A stretch of 32,092 nucleotides of DNA from Flavobacterium sp. A45 (GCF_002001005.1 NZ_MUNX01000066.1:1-32092), one strand, 5' to 3'. Numbered from the stretch's first letter, positions 13,978 to 22,648 are shown. Numbers and translations: made by a program. Notes: a model not told the origin generated them from the sequence alone.

Positions 13978-14616
13978 TTAAAGTTTACCCATTTTTGCCA
14001 TTATAAAAAGAATAACAATGGGAATAGCTAATAAAACGGTCATTAAGGTGTGTTCTTGTATTAATTCAGGATTTCGTAAAAGGGTAATCAAATATCCTCC
14101 CATAGCTCCTCCAAAGTGAGCTGTATGTCCTATATTATCATTTTTGGCTCGCATTCCATAAATTGAATACAATAAGTATATAATCCCGAATAGATAGGCA
14201 GGAATTGGAATAACGAAAAATAGACCCAACATCATATCGGGGCGCAATAAAATTGCAGAGTATAAAACTCCTGTTACAGCACCGGAAGCCCCAACTGCTC
14301 TATAGCTGTAATCGTCTTTGTGAAACAGCATCGTTAATAAACTACCAAAAATTAAACTGCCAAAATAGACCATGATAAATGAAGTATTTCCCAAATAATT
14401 TGACACAACCGGCGCAAAGAAATACAATGTTAGCATATTGAACAATAAATGAGTCATATCAACATGCAGAAATCCCGAAGAAAGCATTCGGATTTGTTCT
14501 CCGGCACGAATACTGCCTATATGGAATTCATATTTTCTAAAAAAAGAAATATCATTAAATCCTTTATAGCTAATAAGGACATTAGCAATAATAATTCCAA
14601 TCAAAATGGCATTCAT
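13978..14616 (-). CDS. Rhomboid-family intramembrane serine protease
   Basis: The 212-aa membrane protein has six predicted hydrophobic segments and the full rhomboid signature. HLLFN (His56, Asn60) is in the second segment, GASGAVTG carries the nucleophile Ser111, and AHFGG carries His167. Rhomboids cleave transmembrane helices of client proteins inside the membrane. The size matches minimal six-segment bacterial rhomboids with no extra cytosolic domain. The substrate cannot be told from sequence. It is first in an operon with the SIMPL gene. The gap to the divergent acyltransferase gene is 120 bases, and no exact minus-strand -7 box is visible there. Confidence 0.92.
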   Translation of the reverse strand: MNAILIGIIIANVLISYKGFNDISFFRKYEFHIGSIRAGEQIRMLSSGFLHVDMTHLLFNMLTLYFFAPVVSNYLGNTSFIMVYFGSLIFGSLLTMLFHKDDYSYRAVGASGAVTGVLYSAILLRPDMMLGLFFVIPIPAYLFGIIYLLYSIYGMRAKNDNIGHTAHFGGAMGGYLITLLRNPELIQEHTLMTVLLAIPIVILFIMAKMGKL

Positions 14617-14714
14617 AAAATGTAGGTTTAAAATTTTACTGTAAATCTAATTAATATTATAATTTTTACTAATAAAGAAATCATAAACTATCTTTAATTT
14701 ACTTTTTAATAAAC

Positions 14715-14722
14715 TACATTTG
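14715..14722 (+). promoter_or_regulatory. Putative -7 box for acyltransferase 1
   Basis: TACATTTG is an exact TAnnTTTG match 14 bases before the ATG at 14737, so the leader would be only about 10 bases. No TTG is seen at normal spacing. Confidence 0.5.
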
Positions 14723-14736
14723 GCAAAACCTACAAA

Positions 14737-15615
14737 ATGAAATATGTCCTTTATCTGTTAATTTACCCCATTTTATGGTGTATTTCAATACTTCCTTTTC
14801 CTTTATTATATCTATTTTCAGATTTTGTTTACATTATAATATACCGCATTATTGGTTATAGAAAAAAAACGGTGAGAGCAAATCTAGCGTTGACATTGAC
14901 TCATTTAAACGCCAGTGAAAGATTAGTTATTGAAAAGAAATTCTATCATCACATGTGTGATATGTTTTTAGAAATGATAAAAACAATGACAATTTCCAAA
15001 GAAGAAATATGCAAAAGATATGTCTTTTTAAATTTTGAAGTTTATGCTGAACTTGAAAAGCAAGAGAAAAGCATTGCTATAATGTGTGCTCATTACGCCA
15101 GTTATGAATGGGTTGTTTCAATGAACTACTTCACTAAATTTCACGGCTACGGAATTTACAAACAAATTAAAAACCCCTACTTTGACAAATTAGTTCATTC
15201 GATTCGGTCAAAATTCAATGCTACATTAATAACAACAAAAGAAACAATTCCAACAATCATAACGAATAACAGAAATAAAAAACTATCAGTGTATGGTTTT
15301 GCTAGCGATCAATCGCCAAAGGAGAGCAATTCTCATCATTGGACAAAATTTATGGGGATTGAAGTGCCAGTATATACAGGTGCCGAAATGCTGGCTAAAA
15401 AATACAACATGAATGTTATTTTTCTTAAAACTAAGAAAATAAAGCGTGGCTATTATGAGGCAACTATGGAAGTACTATCTGAAAATGCAAGTGAAATCCC
15501 CAACTATGAATTAACCGATTTGTTTTTAAGACGAGTTGAAGAGCAAATTTATGAATCTCCAGAATATTACTTGTGGACTCACAAGAGATGGAAACACAAA
15601 AGAAAGGTTTCATAA
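14737..15615 (+). CDS. LpxL/HtrB-type lipid acyltransferase, paralogue 1
   Basis: The 292-aa protein begins with a hydrophobic anchor (about 5-40) and then the LpxL/HtrB acyltransferase domain. The catalytic H(x4)E motif is HYASYE (His119, Glu124). The family segment FYHHMCDMFLEM (69-80) and a GFASDQSPK loop follow, with GIEVPVYTGAEMLAKK further on. Such enzymes transfer acyl chains from acyl-ACP to lipid A precursors or other lipids at the inner membrane. Which lipid is used here is not visible, as flavobacterial relatives also include aminolipid and ornithine-lipid acyltransferases. The next gene is a close paralogue, about three quarters identical over the first 50 residues, so this is a tandem duplication. 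Confidence 0.85.
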   Translation: MKYVLYLLIYPILWCISILPFPLLYLFSDFVYIIIYRIIGYRKKTVRANLALTLTHLNASERLVIEKKFYHHMCDMFLEMIKTMTISKEEICKRYVFLNFEVYAELEKQEKSIAIMCAHYASYEWVVSMNYFTKFHGYGIYKQIKNPYFDKLVHSIRSKFNATLITTKETIPTIITNNRNKKLSVYGFASDQSPKESNSHHWTKFMGIEVPVYTGAEMLAKKYNMNVIFLKTKKIKRGYYEATMEVLSENASEIPNYELTDLFLRRVEEQIYESPEYYLWTHKRWKHKRKVS

Positions 15616-15682
15616 AATATATTATAGGATCAAAAAGCAATAATTCTCAAATTTGAAGCAATTCTGAAAAAGATAATTTATT

Positions 15683-15690
15683 TATATTTG
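15683..15690 (+). promoter_or_regulatory. Putative -7 box for acyltransferase 2
   Basis: TATATTTG matches TAnnTTTG exactly, 16 bases before the ATG at 15707. The nearest TTG (15653) is 27 bases upstream, longer than usual. The box suggests the second paralogue can be expressed independently of the first. Confidence 0.45.
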
Positions 15691-15706
15691 CATAAAATTT
15701 GAATAA

Positions 15707-16579
15707 ATGCAATATCTGATATATTTACTGGCCTATCCAATAATCTGGCTTATTTCGATGCTTCCTTTTCGTTTATTGTATTTATTTTCAGATTTTGTCT
15801 ATATCATTGTATACCGAATTATTCGATATCGTAAAAAAACGGTTCGTGAAAACCTTATCTTAGCATTACCTCATTTATCCGATCAAGAGCGATTGATAGT
15901 TGAAAAAAAATTCTACCATCACATGTGTGACATGTTTCTTGAAATGGTAAAAACAATGAATATTTCCAAAGAAGAAATTTGCAAAAGGTTTGTCTTTAAA
16001 AATATTGATGTATATAAGGAATTAGAAAAAGAAGGCAAAAGTGTAGCAATAATCTGCTCTCATTATGCTAGTTATGAATGGATTATTTCGATGAATTATT
16101 ATTCGGATTTTGTCGCTTATGGTATTTATAAGCAATTAAAAAACCCCTATTTTGATAGATTAGTTCATAAAATACGTTCTCGATTTAAGGCCAAATTAAT
16201 CACTACCAAACAAACTATCCCTACTATTATTAATAATGATAAGAATAAAGTATTGGCTTTATATGGCTTTGCAAGTGATCAATCACCGAGATTAAATTCT
16301 GCTTTTCACTGGGCAAAATTTATGGGTATTGAAGTTCCCGTTCATACAGGAGCCGAAATGTTATCCAAACGATACAATATGAATCTGGTGTATCTAAATA
16401 CTAAAAAAGTAAAACGAGGTCATTATGAAGCTACATTGGAAATTCTTTCAGACAATCCAAAAGAAGTTCCAAACTATGAACTTACGGATCGATTTTTAAA
16501 ACTTTTGGAAGAACAAATCTACGAAGCTCCAGAATTCTATCTATGGACACACAAAAGATGGAAATACAGAAGGGACTAG
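15707..16579 (+). CDS. LpxL/HtrB-type lipid acyltransferase, paralogue 2
   Basis: The 290-aa protein aligns without gaps to its upstream neighbour through the catalytic motif, HYASYE with His119 and Glu124, and keeps FYHHMCDMFLEM and GFASDQSPR. Both copies therefore look active. Differences cluster in the anchor and in the middle (for example SDFVAYGIYKQLKNP versus TKFHGYGIYKQIKNP), which could change acyl-chain or acceptor choice. The 91-base gap between the copies has its own -7 box, and a strong terminator follows this gene. Confidence 0.85.
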   Translation: MQYLIYLLAYPIIWLISMLPFRLLYLFSDFVYIIVYRIIRYRKKTVRENLILALPHLSDQERLIVEKKFYHHMCDMFLEMVKTMNISKEEICKRFVFKNIDVYKELEKEGKSVAIICSHYASYEWIISMNYYSDFVAYGIYKQLKNPYFDRLVHKIRSRFKAKLITTKQTIPTIINNDKNKVLALYGFASDQSPRLNSAFHWAKFMGIEVPVHTGAEMLSKRYNMNLVYLNTKKVKRGHYEATLEILSDNPKEVPNYELTDRFLKLLEEQIYEAPEFYLWTHKRWKYRRD

Positions 16580-16608
16580 ATTGCAGATTTCAGAATTTAG
16601 ATTTAAAT

Positions 16609-16656
16609 AAAAAACTCACCTTTTCAAAAGTATTAACTTGAAAGGGTGAGTTTTTT
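16609..16656 (+). terminator. Intrinsic terminator after the acyltransferase pair
   Basis: A long stem, AAAAAACTCACCTTTTCAA (16609-16627) with its complement from 16638 to 16656, contains one G-U pair and ends in Ts. The 30 bases between it and the stop codon are a CAGATTT-like low-complexity stretch. Confidence 0.8.
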
Positions 16657-16660
16657 ATTT

Positions 16661-16708
16661 CTTAAAAACTTAGCATCTTAGTTTCTCAGAATCTTAGCAA
16701 CTTATAAA
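16661..16708 (-). repeat. Octamer array, consensus NNNCTRAG (copy 2)
   Basis: Six 8-base units in perfect phase, read on the plus strand as CTTAGCAT, CTTAGTTT and similar. The last unit includes the stop codon of the PLP-enzyme gene at 16702. The unit is the reverse complement of those at 2720-2767 and 20167-20198. It fills the space between the terminator and the convergent gene. Confidence 0.65.
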
Positions 16709-18189
16709 GAAAACCAATTCTCCACTAATCTATCTTCAAAAGCTTTTGCATTTTTATGAAGAAACTCATTTGTTTCTTTATCATAAACATAATCTAAAGA
16801 CCAGTTTTTATGACTTTCTGCTAAGGATTTTATGCTATTGCATACATATTCAATTTCATCAGTTGTTGTAGTTGGATGTATCGACATTCTAATCCAGCCT
16901 GGTTTTCTGATTAAATCGCCTAAACTGATTTCATCAATTAATTTATTAGAAGCCTCCTGATCCACGTGCAATAAAAAATGGCCGTAAGTTCCTGCACAGC
17001 TGCATCCTCCGCGAGTTTGGATTCCAAACTTATCGTTCAATAATTTTACGCCCAAATTAAAGTGCAAATCTTCGATAAAAAATGAAATCACTCCCAAACG
17101 ATCATGATGCTGTCCAGCAAGAATCTTTATATTTGGAATATTTCCCAATGCATCAAAAACGTATTCTACAATTTCGTGTTCACGTTCAAGAATATTTTCA
17201 ATCCCCATTTGCTCTTTCAATTGAATTGCCAAAGCTGTTTTAATAACCTGCAAAAAGCCTGGAGTTCCACCATCTTCCCTATCTTCAATATTGTCAATGT
17301 ATTTATGCTCACCCCATGGATTTGTCCAAGAAACGGTTCCTCCGCCCGGACAATCCGGAATCATATTGTGATATAATTTTTTATTAAAAACCAAAACTCC
17401 AGAAGTTCCGGGACCTCCTAAAAATTTATGGGGCGAAAAGAAAATTGCATCCAAATACGATTCTGGATCTTCGGGATGCATATCAATTTTCACATAAGGA
17501 CCAGAACAGGCAAAATCCACAAAACAAACACCATTGTGTTCATGCATAAGTTTTGCTGCTTCATGGTATGGTGTTTTGATCCCAGTCACATTCGAACAGG
17601 AAGTTATGGAAGCAATTTTATAGGCTCTATCCTTATATTTGTCTAATAAAACGGCAAGATTATCAACGCTAAAAAGTCCTTCTTCACATGAAGGAATAAC
17701 TTCGACATCGGCAATGGTTTCGAGCCATGAAGTTTGGTTGGAGTGATGCTCCATGTGCGAAATAAAAACAATTGGTTTTTTTTCGACTGGAATATTGATG
17801 TAATCTTTAAGGTTCTCGGGAACTTTTAAACCCAATATACGTTGAAATTTATTTACGACACCTGTCATTCCGGTTCCATCAGTTATTAGAACATCGTCAG
17901 TATTGGCATTAACATGATGCTTAATAATATGGCGGGCATGATGATAGGACTTGGTCATTGCTGTTCCGGAAACAGTGGTTTCGGTATGCGTATTGGCTAC
18001 AAAAGGACCAAATTCATTCATCAGTTTTTCTTCGATGGGGCGATACAATCGGCCGCTTGCAGTCCAATCGGTATAGATAATTTTTTGCTGACCGTAAGGT
18101 GATTCAAAACCTTGTTCAATTCCGATAATATTATCTCTAAATTGCTGAAAATACTGTTCTAATGATGTTGGGACTTTTGTTGTGGACAT
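16702..18189 (-). CDS. Class-V aminotransferase/cysteine-desulfurase-like PLP enzyme
   Basis: The 495-aa protein is a fold-type I PLP enzyme of the class-V aminotransferase group. The PLP Lys is K255 in FFSPHKFLGGPG, preceded by the Asp-containing segment CFVDFACSGPY. HMEHHSNQTSW supplies the ring-stacking His region. A RGGCSCAG loop with Cys396 and Cys398 sits where SufS-type cysteine desulfurases have their catalytic Cys. At 495 residues it is longer than SufS or IscS (about 400), with an extra N-terminal segment and the insert NPWGEHKYIDNIEDREDGGT. No Suf or Isc partner is nearby, so the true reaction (sulfur transfer, selenocysteine lyase or another beta/gamma lyase activity) is open. A -7 box lies just upstream. 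Confidence 0.8.
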   Translation of the reverse strand: MSTTKVPTSLEQYFQQFRDNIIGIEQGFESPYGQQKIIYTDWTASGRLYRPIEEKLMNEFGPFVANTHTETTVSGTAMTKSYHHARHIIKHHVNANTDDVLITDGTGMTGVVNKFQRILGLKVPENLKDYINIPVEKKPIVFISHMEHHSNQTSWLETIADVEVIPSCEEGLFSVDNLAVLLDKYKDRAYKIASITSCSNVTGIKTPYHEAAKLMHEHNGVCFVDFACSGPYVKIDMHPEDPESYLDAIFFSPHKFLGGPGTSGVLVFNKKLYHNMIPDCPGGGTVSWTNPWGEHKYIDNIEDREDGGTPGFLQVIKTALAIQLKEQMGIENILEREHEIVEYVFDALGNIPNIKILAGQHHDRLGVISFFIEDLHFNLGVKLLNDKFGIQTRGGCSCAGTYGHFLLHVDQEASNKLIDEISLGDLIRKPGWIRMSIHPTTTTDEIEYVCNSIKSLAESHKNWSLDYVYDKETNEFLHKNAKAFEDRLVENWFSL

Positions 18190-18207
18190 TGCGTTTTAAT
18201 TTGGCTT

Positions 18208-18215
18208 CAAATATA
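18208..18215 (-). promoter_or_regulatory. -7 box for the PLP-enzyme gene
   Basis: On the minus strand 18215-18208 reads TATATTTG, an exact consensus match, about 19 bases before the ATG at 18189. Confidence 0.55.
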
Positions 18216-18592
18216 TTGATTTTTGATTAAATTTAAATTTCATTATTTACGTTTTTACAAATTTTACCACCATAAACGGCGATTATTCTCAAATTACCAT
18301 TTGCGGTCTTAAAGTTTTTGACAAATATTTAAAAAATCAATCTTTAAATAATTGTCTGTTTTCCTTATTTAATTTTAGATTATAAAAAATGTTTAAAAAT
18401 TTTGATTTTAAATTGAATTAAAAAATAACAACAAAGAAATACAATATTTCCAAAAAGTGCCATCCGATTGATAGCGAACAAGCGAGCAAATCATTTTTTT
18501 CCTAAAACTAATAATTCAGTCCTTTTTAGAAAAAAAAAGAGTTTTTAAATTTCTATTATTTTCTACAAAAAAATATATTTGCAATCGAAAAT
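18216..18592. other. Gene-free AT-rich stretch
   Basis: I find no gene in this stretch. It is mostly A/T runs. The exception is near 18459-18495, a GC-richer patch (CCATCCGATTGATAGCGAAC) that shares the word TTCGCTATC, in reverse, with the structured island at 10055-10175, so it may be a decayed repeat. The tRNA-Pro -7 box is at the downstream end. Confidence 0.5.
18574..18581 (+). promoter_or_regulatory. -7 box for tRNA-Pro
   Basis: TATATTTG is identical to the tRNA-Tyr -7 box and lies 12 bases before the mature tRNA-Pro. No TTG is seen at the usual spacing. Confidence 0.5.
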
Positions 18593-18666
18593 CGGGATGT
18601 AGAGCAGTCTGGTAGCTTACTAGCATGGGGTGCTAGGGGTCGCTGGTTCGAATCCAGTCATCCCGA
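18593..18666 (+). tRNA. tRNA-Pro (anticodon GGG)
   Basis: The 74-base gene has acceptor stem CGGGATG with CATCCCG, an anticodon stem CTAGC/GCTAG holding GGG at 18627-18629, and T-arm GGTTCGAATCC. The discriminator is A and CCA is not encoded. A first base pair C-G together with anticodon GGG fits tRNA-Pro reading CCC and CCU. Confidence 0.95.
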
Positions 18667-18672
18667 CTAAGC

Positions 18673-18703
18673 AAAAAAAAACCGACTATTCTGTCGGTTT
18701 TTG
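18673..18703. terminator. Bidirectional terminator, tRNA-Pro / phosphohexomutase
   Basis: ACCGAC (18681-18686) pairs with GTCGGT (18693-18698), extended by flanking A and T runs on both sides. It follows tRNA-Pro by 6 bases and lies just after the stop of the minus-strand mutase gene, so it can serve both. Confidence 0.85.
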
Positions 18704-18707
18704 TGTT

Positions 18708-20126
18708 TTAGATTCCAGCGACTGCTTTTATTTCATCTATAATGCGTAGAGCCAAATCATCTGCCAATTTCTGGCTTGAAGCTTCGGTATAAATACGAAT
18801 AATAGGTTCTGTATTTGATTTTCTCAAATGCACCCAATTATCTGCGAAGTCAATTTTTACGCCATCTATCGTAGTTATATCTTCATTTTTATATTTCTCC
18901 GTCATTGCAACAAGAATTGCATCAACATCAATTTGCGGTGTCAATTCAATTTTGTTTTTGCTCATGTAATATTCAGGATAGGAAGCACGCAAAGCCGAAA
19001 CTGACATTTTTTTATTAGCCAAATGAGTCAGGAACAAAGCCACGCCCACCATACTGTCGCGTCCATAGTGAGACTCTGGATAAATGATTCCGCCATTACC
19101 TTCACCGCCAATAATGGCATTGTTTTTCTTCATCAATTCTACTACGTTTACCTCGCCTACTGCACTGGCTTCATAGCTTCCGTTGTGTTTGTTGGTCACA
19201 TCGCGCAAAGCTCGTGAGGATGACATATTCGAAACTGTATTTCCCGGAGTTTTGCTCAAAACATAATCGGCACAAGCTACCAAAGTATACTCTTCACCAA
19301 ACATTTCTCCATCCTCACTGATAAAAGCCAAACGATCCACATCTGGATCAACAACAACTCCTAAATCCGCTTTTTCTTTAACCACCAATTCCGAAATATC
19401 CGTTAAATGCTCTTTCAAAGGTTCTGGATTGTGAGGGAAATGACCGTTGGGTTCGCAGTATAATTTTACTACTTCAACCCCCATCAATTCTAATAATCTA
19501 GGAATAATAATTCCTCCAGATGAATTTACACCATCAACGACAACTTTGAATTTAGCCGCTTTTACAGCATCAACATCTACCAATGGCAAGTTCAACACTT
19601 CATCGATATGAATATCCATATAGGCATCATTTATAGTGATTTCGCCCAAACTGTCCACATCTGCAAAATCAAAAGCTTCGGCTTCGGCAATCTCAAGAAT
19701 TTTTTCTCCAGCTGCACCACTCAAAAACTCTCCTTTTTCATTCAATAATTTCAAGGCATTCCATTGCTTTGGATTGTGAGAGGCTGTCAAAATAATTCCA
19801 CCATCTGCTTTTTCCAATGGTACGGCTATTTCTACAGTTGGTGTTGTTGATAAACCTAAATCTATTACATCAATTCCTAATCCTATAAGTGTATTAATAA
19901 CTAAATTGTGAATCATTGGTCCAGAAATACGGGCATCACGACCTACTACAACAGTTAGTTTAGCTTCGCTCTGTTCGGCTACGCCTCGGGTTTCTTTTTT
20001 GGAATAATTTTTAAGCCAAGTTCCATAAGCAGAAGCAAATTTTACGGCATCAACCGGAGTTAAATTGTCTCCTACTTTCCCTCCTATCGTTCCTCGAATT
20101 CCGGATATTGATTTTATTAAAGTCAT
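18708..20126 (-). CDS. glmM: Phosphohexomutase, probably phosphoglucosamine mutase
   Basis: The 472-aa protein is an alpha-D-phosphohexomutase with all four family signatures: the phosphoserine loop TASHNPKQ (Ser116), metal loop DPDVDRLAF, sugar-binding loop GEGNGGI, and phosphate loop RKSNTEPIIRIY. The Bacteroidota enzyme of this type is usually taken as GlmM, which turns glucosamine-6-phosphate into glucosamine-1-phosphate for peptidoglycan and LPS. The sugar loop and length differ from E. coli GlmM (445 aa), so phosphomannomutase or phosphoglucomutase activity cannot be excluded. The gene stands alone. A minus-strand -7 box is 27 bases upstream, next to an octamer array, and a bidirectional terminator follows. 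Confidence 0.8.
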   Translation of the reverse strand: MTLIKSISGIRGTIGGKVGDNLTPVDAVKFASAYGTWLKNYSKKETRGVAEQSEAKLTVVVGRDARISGPMIHNLVINTLIGLGIDVIDLGLSTTPTVEIAVPLEKADGGIILTASHNPKQWNALKLLNEKGEFLSGAAGEKILEIAEAEAFDFADVDSLGEITINDAYMDIHIDEVLNLPLVDVDAVKAAKFKVVVDGVNSSGGIIIPRLLELMGVEVVKLYCEPNGHFPHNPEPLKEHLTDISELVVKEKADLGVVVDPDVDRLAFISEDGEMFGEEYTLVACADYVLSKTPGNTVSNMSSSRALRDVTNKHNGSYEASAVGEVNVVELMKKNNAIIGGEGNGGIIYPESHYGRDSMVGVALFLTHLANKKMSVSALRASYPEYYMSKNKIELTPQIDVDAILVAMTEKYKNEDITTIDGVKIDFADNWVHLRKSNTEPIIRIYTEASSQKLADDLALRIIDEIKAVAGI

Positions 20127-20152
20127 TTTTTTTAATTAATGGTTATTTGTTA

Positions 20153-20160
20153 CAAATATA
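20153..20160 (-). promoter_or_regulatory. -7 box for the phosphohexomutase gene
   Basis: The minus strand reads TATATTTG, an exact match, giving a leader of about 23 bases. The region where a -33 TTG would be expected is occupied by the octamer array at 20167-20198. Confidence 0.5.
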
Positions 20161-20166
20161 AAAAAG

Positions 20167-20198
20167 TTGCTGAGTTTCTGAGTTGCTGAGCAGCTAAG
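20167..20198 (+). repeat. Octamer array, consensus NNNCTRAG (copy 3)
   Basis: Four phased 8-base units (TTGCTGAG, TTTCTGAG and similar) stand directly upstream of the mutase -7 box. A fragment, TTTCTAAG, recurs near 20230. This copy favours CTGAG where copy 1 favours CTAAG. Confidence 0.6.
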
Positions 20199-20360
20199 TT
20201 TTTATAAAATTTGGCTCTTTGAATTTGAGTTTCTAAGAATGCAAAAATGAAACATTTGTATAGACAGTTTTATTTTTGAAATAATCAATAAAAAAGTTTT
20301 TACATTTACGAGAGTAAACTTAGAATATCAGTACCGAAGAACCTTATCAACTCAACAAAA

Positions 20361-20945
20361 ATGAACTTTTTAGCTCACATTTATTTATCAGGAAACAATG
20401 ATTTGATAAAAATCGGAAACTTTATGGCTGATGGAATTCGGGGGAAACAATTCGAAACTTATCCTTTGGAAATCCAAAAGGGAATTATACTGCATCGTTT
20501 TATTGACACTTATACTGATGCTCATCCTGTTTTTAGAAAAAGCACCAAACGTTTACATGAAAAATACCATCATTATGCCGGAGTGATTATAGATGTATTT
20601 TATGATCATTTTTTGGCTAAAAATTGGAAAAACTATTCAGATGAAAATCTTACAGATTTTACTAATCGTTTTTACCAATCATTACGTGATAATCATGATT
20701 TTCTATCAGAAAGAACTAAAGGAATGATGCCATATATGATAGAGTTCAATTGGCTTGTTAGTTATGAAACTGTTGAAGGAATCACTAGAATCCTTACCCA
20801 AATGGACAGCCGAACAAAAAATGAGTCCAAAATGCGGTTTTCATCTAAAGAACTGATTGAATACTACACCGAATTTGAACAAGAATTTGCCACTTTTTTT
20901 GAAGACTTACGAATTGAATCCCGCAAAAAATTAGAATTATTATGA
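20361..20945 (+). CDS. acpH: Acyl-carrier-protein phosphodiesterase (AcpH family)
   Basis: The 194-aa protein matches the AcpH family throughout: MNFLAHIYLSGNNDL, IGNFMADGIRG, the helix HRFIDTYTDAHPVF, and the Asp/His-rich segment AGVIIDVFYDHFLAKNW. It belongs to the HD-like fold. AcpH removes the 4'-phosphopantetheine arm from holo-ACP, giving apo-ACP, and so affects fatty-acid synthesis. The length matches E. coli AcpH (193 aa). Its last codons overlap the start of the gamma-glutamyltransferase gene by 4 bases (ATGA), so the two are translationally coupled although no metabolic link is obvious. Confidence 0.85.
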   Translation: MNFLAHIYLSGNNDLIKIGNFMADGIRGKQFETYPLEIQKGIILHRFIDTYTDAHPVFRKSTKRLHEKYHHYAGVIIDVFYDHFLAKNWKNYSDENLTDFTNRFYQSLRDNHDFLSERTKGMMPYMIEFNWLVSYETVEGITRILTQMDSRTKNESKMRFSSKELIEYYTEFEQEFATFFEDLRIESRKKLELL

Positions 20946-22621
20946 AAAAAATAGTGTTGTTGTTCCTTATCCTAAATAGTTATTGTTTTGCTCAAAACAA
21001 GGCTGTCACCGGACTTATCGCTGACAAAGCCATGGTAGTTTCGGCTCGTGAAGAAGCTTCTAAAATTGGTGCCGAAATTATGCAAAAAGGAGGAAATGCC
21101 TTTGACGCAATGATAGCAACTGAATTAGCATTGGCGGTAGCTTATCCTTATGCTGGAAACATTGGCGGTGGCGGATTTATGGTTTTTCGCAAAGCAAATG
21201 GAGAAGTCGGATCGTTGGATTATCGTGAAAAAGCACCTTTGGCCGCAACCAAAAATATGTTTCTTGACAAAGATGGAAATATAATTAAAGGAATGAGTAC
21301 CGAAAGCCCGCTTGCAATTGGCGTTCCCGGAACTATAGCCGGAGTTTTTGCCGTTCATAAAAAATACGGTTCAATGCCAATGTCCGAAATTTTGAAACCA
21401 GTTATAACTTTAGCCGAAAAGGGAGTTATTGTTACCAAAAAACAAGAGCGCACGCTGGCTAATTATAAAGAAGCAATTATCAAAGCCAACGGAAAGAACA
21501 CTAAATTTTCTACTGAGAACAAGGAAAATGACACTGTCAAATATCCTGCTTTGGCCGAAACTTTCAGGCGTATTGCAAAAAATGGAAGAGATGAATTTTA
21601 CAAAGGACAAACAGCTAAAACATTAGTAAAATACCTCCAAGAAAAAGGCGGCATTATTACGATGAAAGATTTAGCTAAATATGAGGCCAAATGGAGAACT
21701 CCCCTAACCTTTAATTACAAGGATCTAAAAGTCATTTCGATGTCACCACCAAGTAGTGGCGGTATTTGTCTGGCTCAGATTTTAAAAATGATTGAGCCAT
21801 ACGATTTGTCCAAAAAAGGACATAATTCGGCTGAATCGATTCAAGTAATTGTAGAAGCTGAGCGAAGAGCTTATGCAGACAGAAGCTATTTTCTAGGTGA
21901 TCCCGATTTTGTAAAAATACCCTTGAAAGCGTTAATGGCTGATGATTATTTAAAAGATCGAATGTCAAGTTTTAATTTAGATAAAGCCTCTTTGTCTTCT
22001 GAAATTAAAGAAGGAAAAGTAACCTATAATGAAAGCGCCGAGACTACGCATTATTCTATTGTTGACCCATTCGGGAATGCGATTGCGGCTACTACAACCA
22101 TAAATGATGCTTATGGATCAAAGTATTATTGTGACGAATTGGGATTTTTTCTAAACAATGAAATGGATGATTTCAGCGCCAAACCCGGTGAGCCTAATAT
22201 GTTTGGTTTAGTCGGAAATGAAGCCAACAGCATTGCTCCGCAAAAAAGAATGCTAAGTTCCATGACACCAACTATTGTTGAGAAAAATGGGAAATTATTC
22301 ATGGTTGTTGGATCACCTGGCGGTTCGACCATTATCACTTCGGTTTTGCAGACGATTCTCAATGTTTATGAATATAATTTAGGAATGCAAGAGGCAGTGA
22401 ATGCGTCTAGATTTCATCATCAATGGCTGCCAGATATCATTACATTTGAGCCTAATACTTTTGACACAAAAACTTTTGAAAAATTAAAAGGCAAAGGTTA
22501 TATTATCAATGAAAAAACAACTCCTGTTATTGGAAAAGTTGATGCTATCTTGGTTTTGCCTGACGGAAAAATGGAAGGCGGTGCCGATTTTAGAGGTGAT
22601 GACAAAGCGGTGGGATTTTAG
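20942..22621 (+). CDS. ggt: Gamma-glutamyltransferase precursor
   Basis: The 559-aa protein has a signal peptide (about 18 residues, ending CFAQ) and the N-terminal nucleophile hydrolase fold of GGT. The large-subunit part begins AMVVSAREEASKIGAEI and includes GGGGFMVFR. Autocleavage and catalysis use the second Thr of ETTHYSIVD (Thr369), followed by GNAIAATTTINDAYGSKY. The small subunit keeps the oxyanion GSPGGSTI motif. GGT cleaves gamma-glutamyl bonds of glutathione and glutamine in the periplasm, releasing glutamate and feeding Cys-Gly to uptake. Length and motifs are normal. It is coupled to the upstream AcpH gene. Confidence 0.93.
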   Translation: MKKIVLLFLILNSYCFAQNKAVTGLIADKAMVVSAREEASKIGAEIMQKGGNAFDAMIATELALAVAYPYAGNIGGGGFMVFRKANGEVGSLDYREKAPLAATKNMFLDKDGNIIKGMSTESPLAIGVPGTIAGVFAVHKKYGSMPMSEILKPVITLAEKGVIVTKKQERTLANYKEAIIKANGKNTKFSTENKENDTVKYPALAETFRRIAKNGRDEFYKGQTAKTLVKYLQEKGGIITMKDLAKYEAKWRTPLTFNYKDLKVISMSPPSSGGICLAQILKMIEPYDLSKKGHNSAESIQVIVEAERRAYADRSYFLGDPDFVKIPLKALMADDYLKDRMSSFNLDKASLSSEIKEGKVTYNESAETTHYSIVDPFGNAIAATTTINDAYGSKYYCDELGFFLNNEMDDFSAKPGEPNMFGLVGNEANSIAPQKRMLSSMTPTIVEKNGKLFMVVGSPGGSTIITSVLQTILNVYEYNLGMQEAVNASRFHHQWLPDIITFEPNTFDTKTFEKLKGKGYIINEKTTPVIGKVDAILVLPDGKMEGGADFRGDDKAVGF

Positions 22622-22648
22622 AATTCAGATTACAGATTTTTTTATCAT

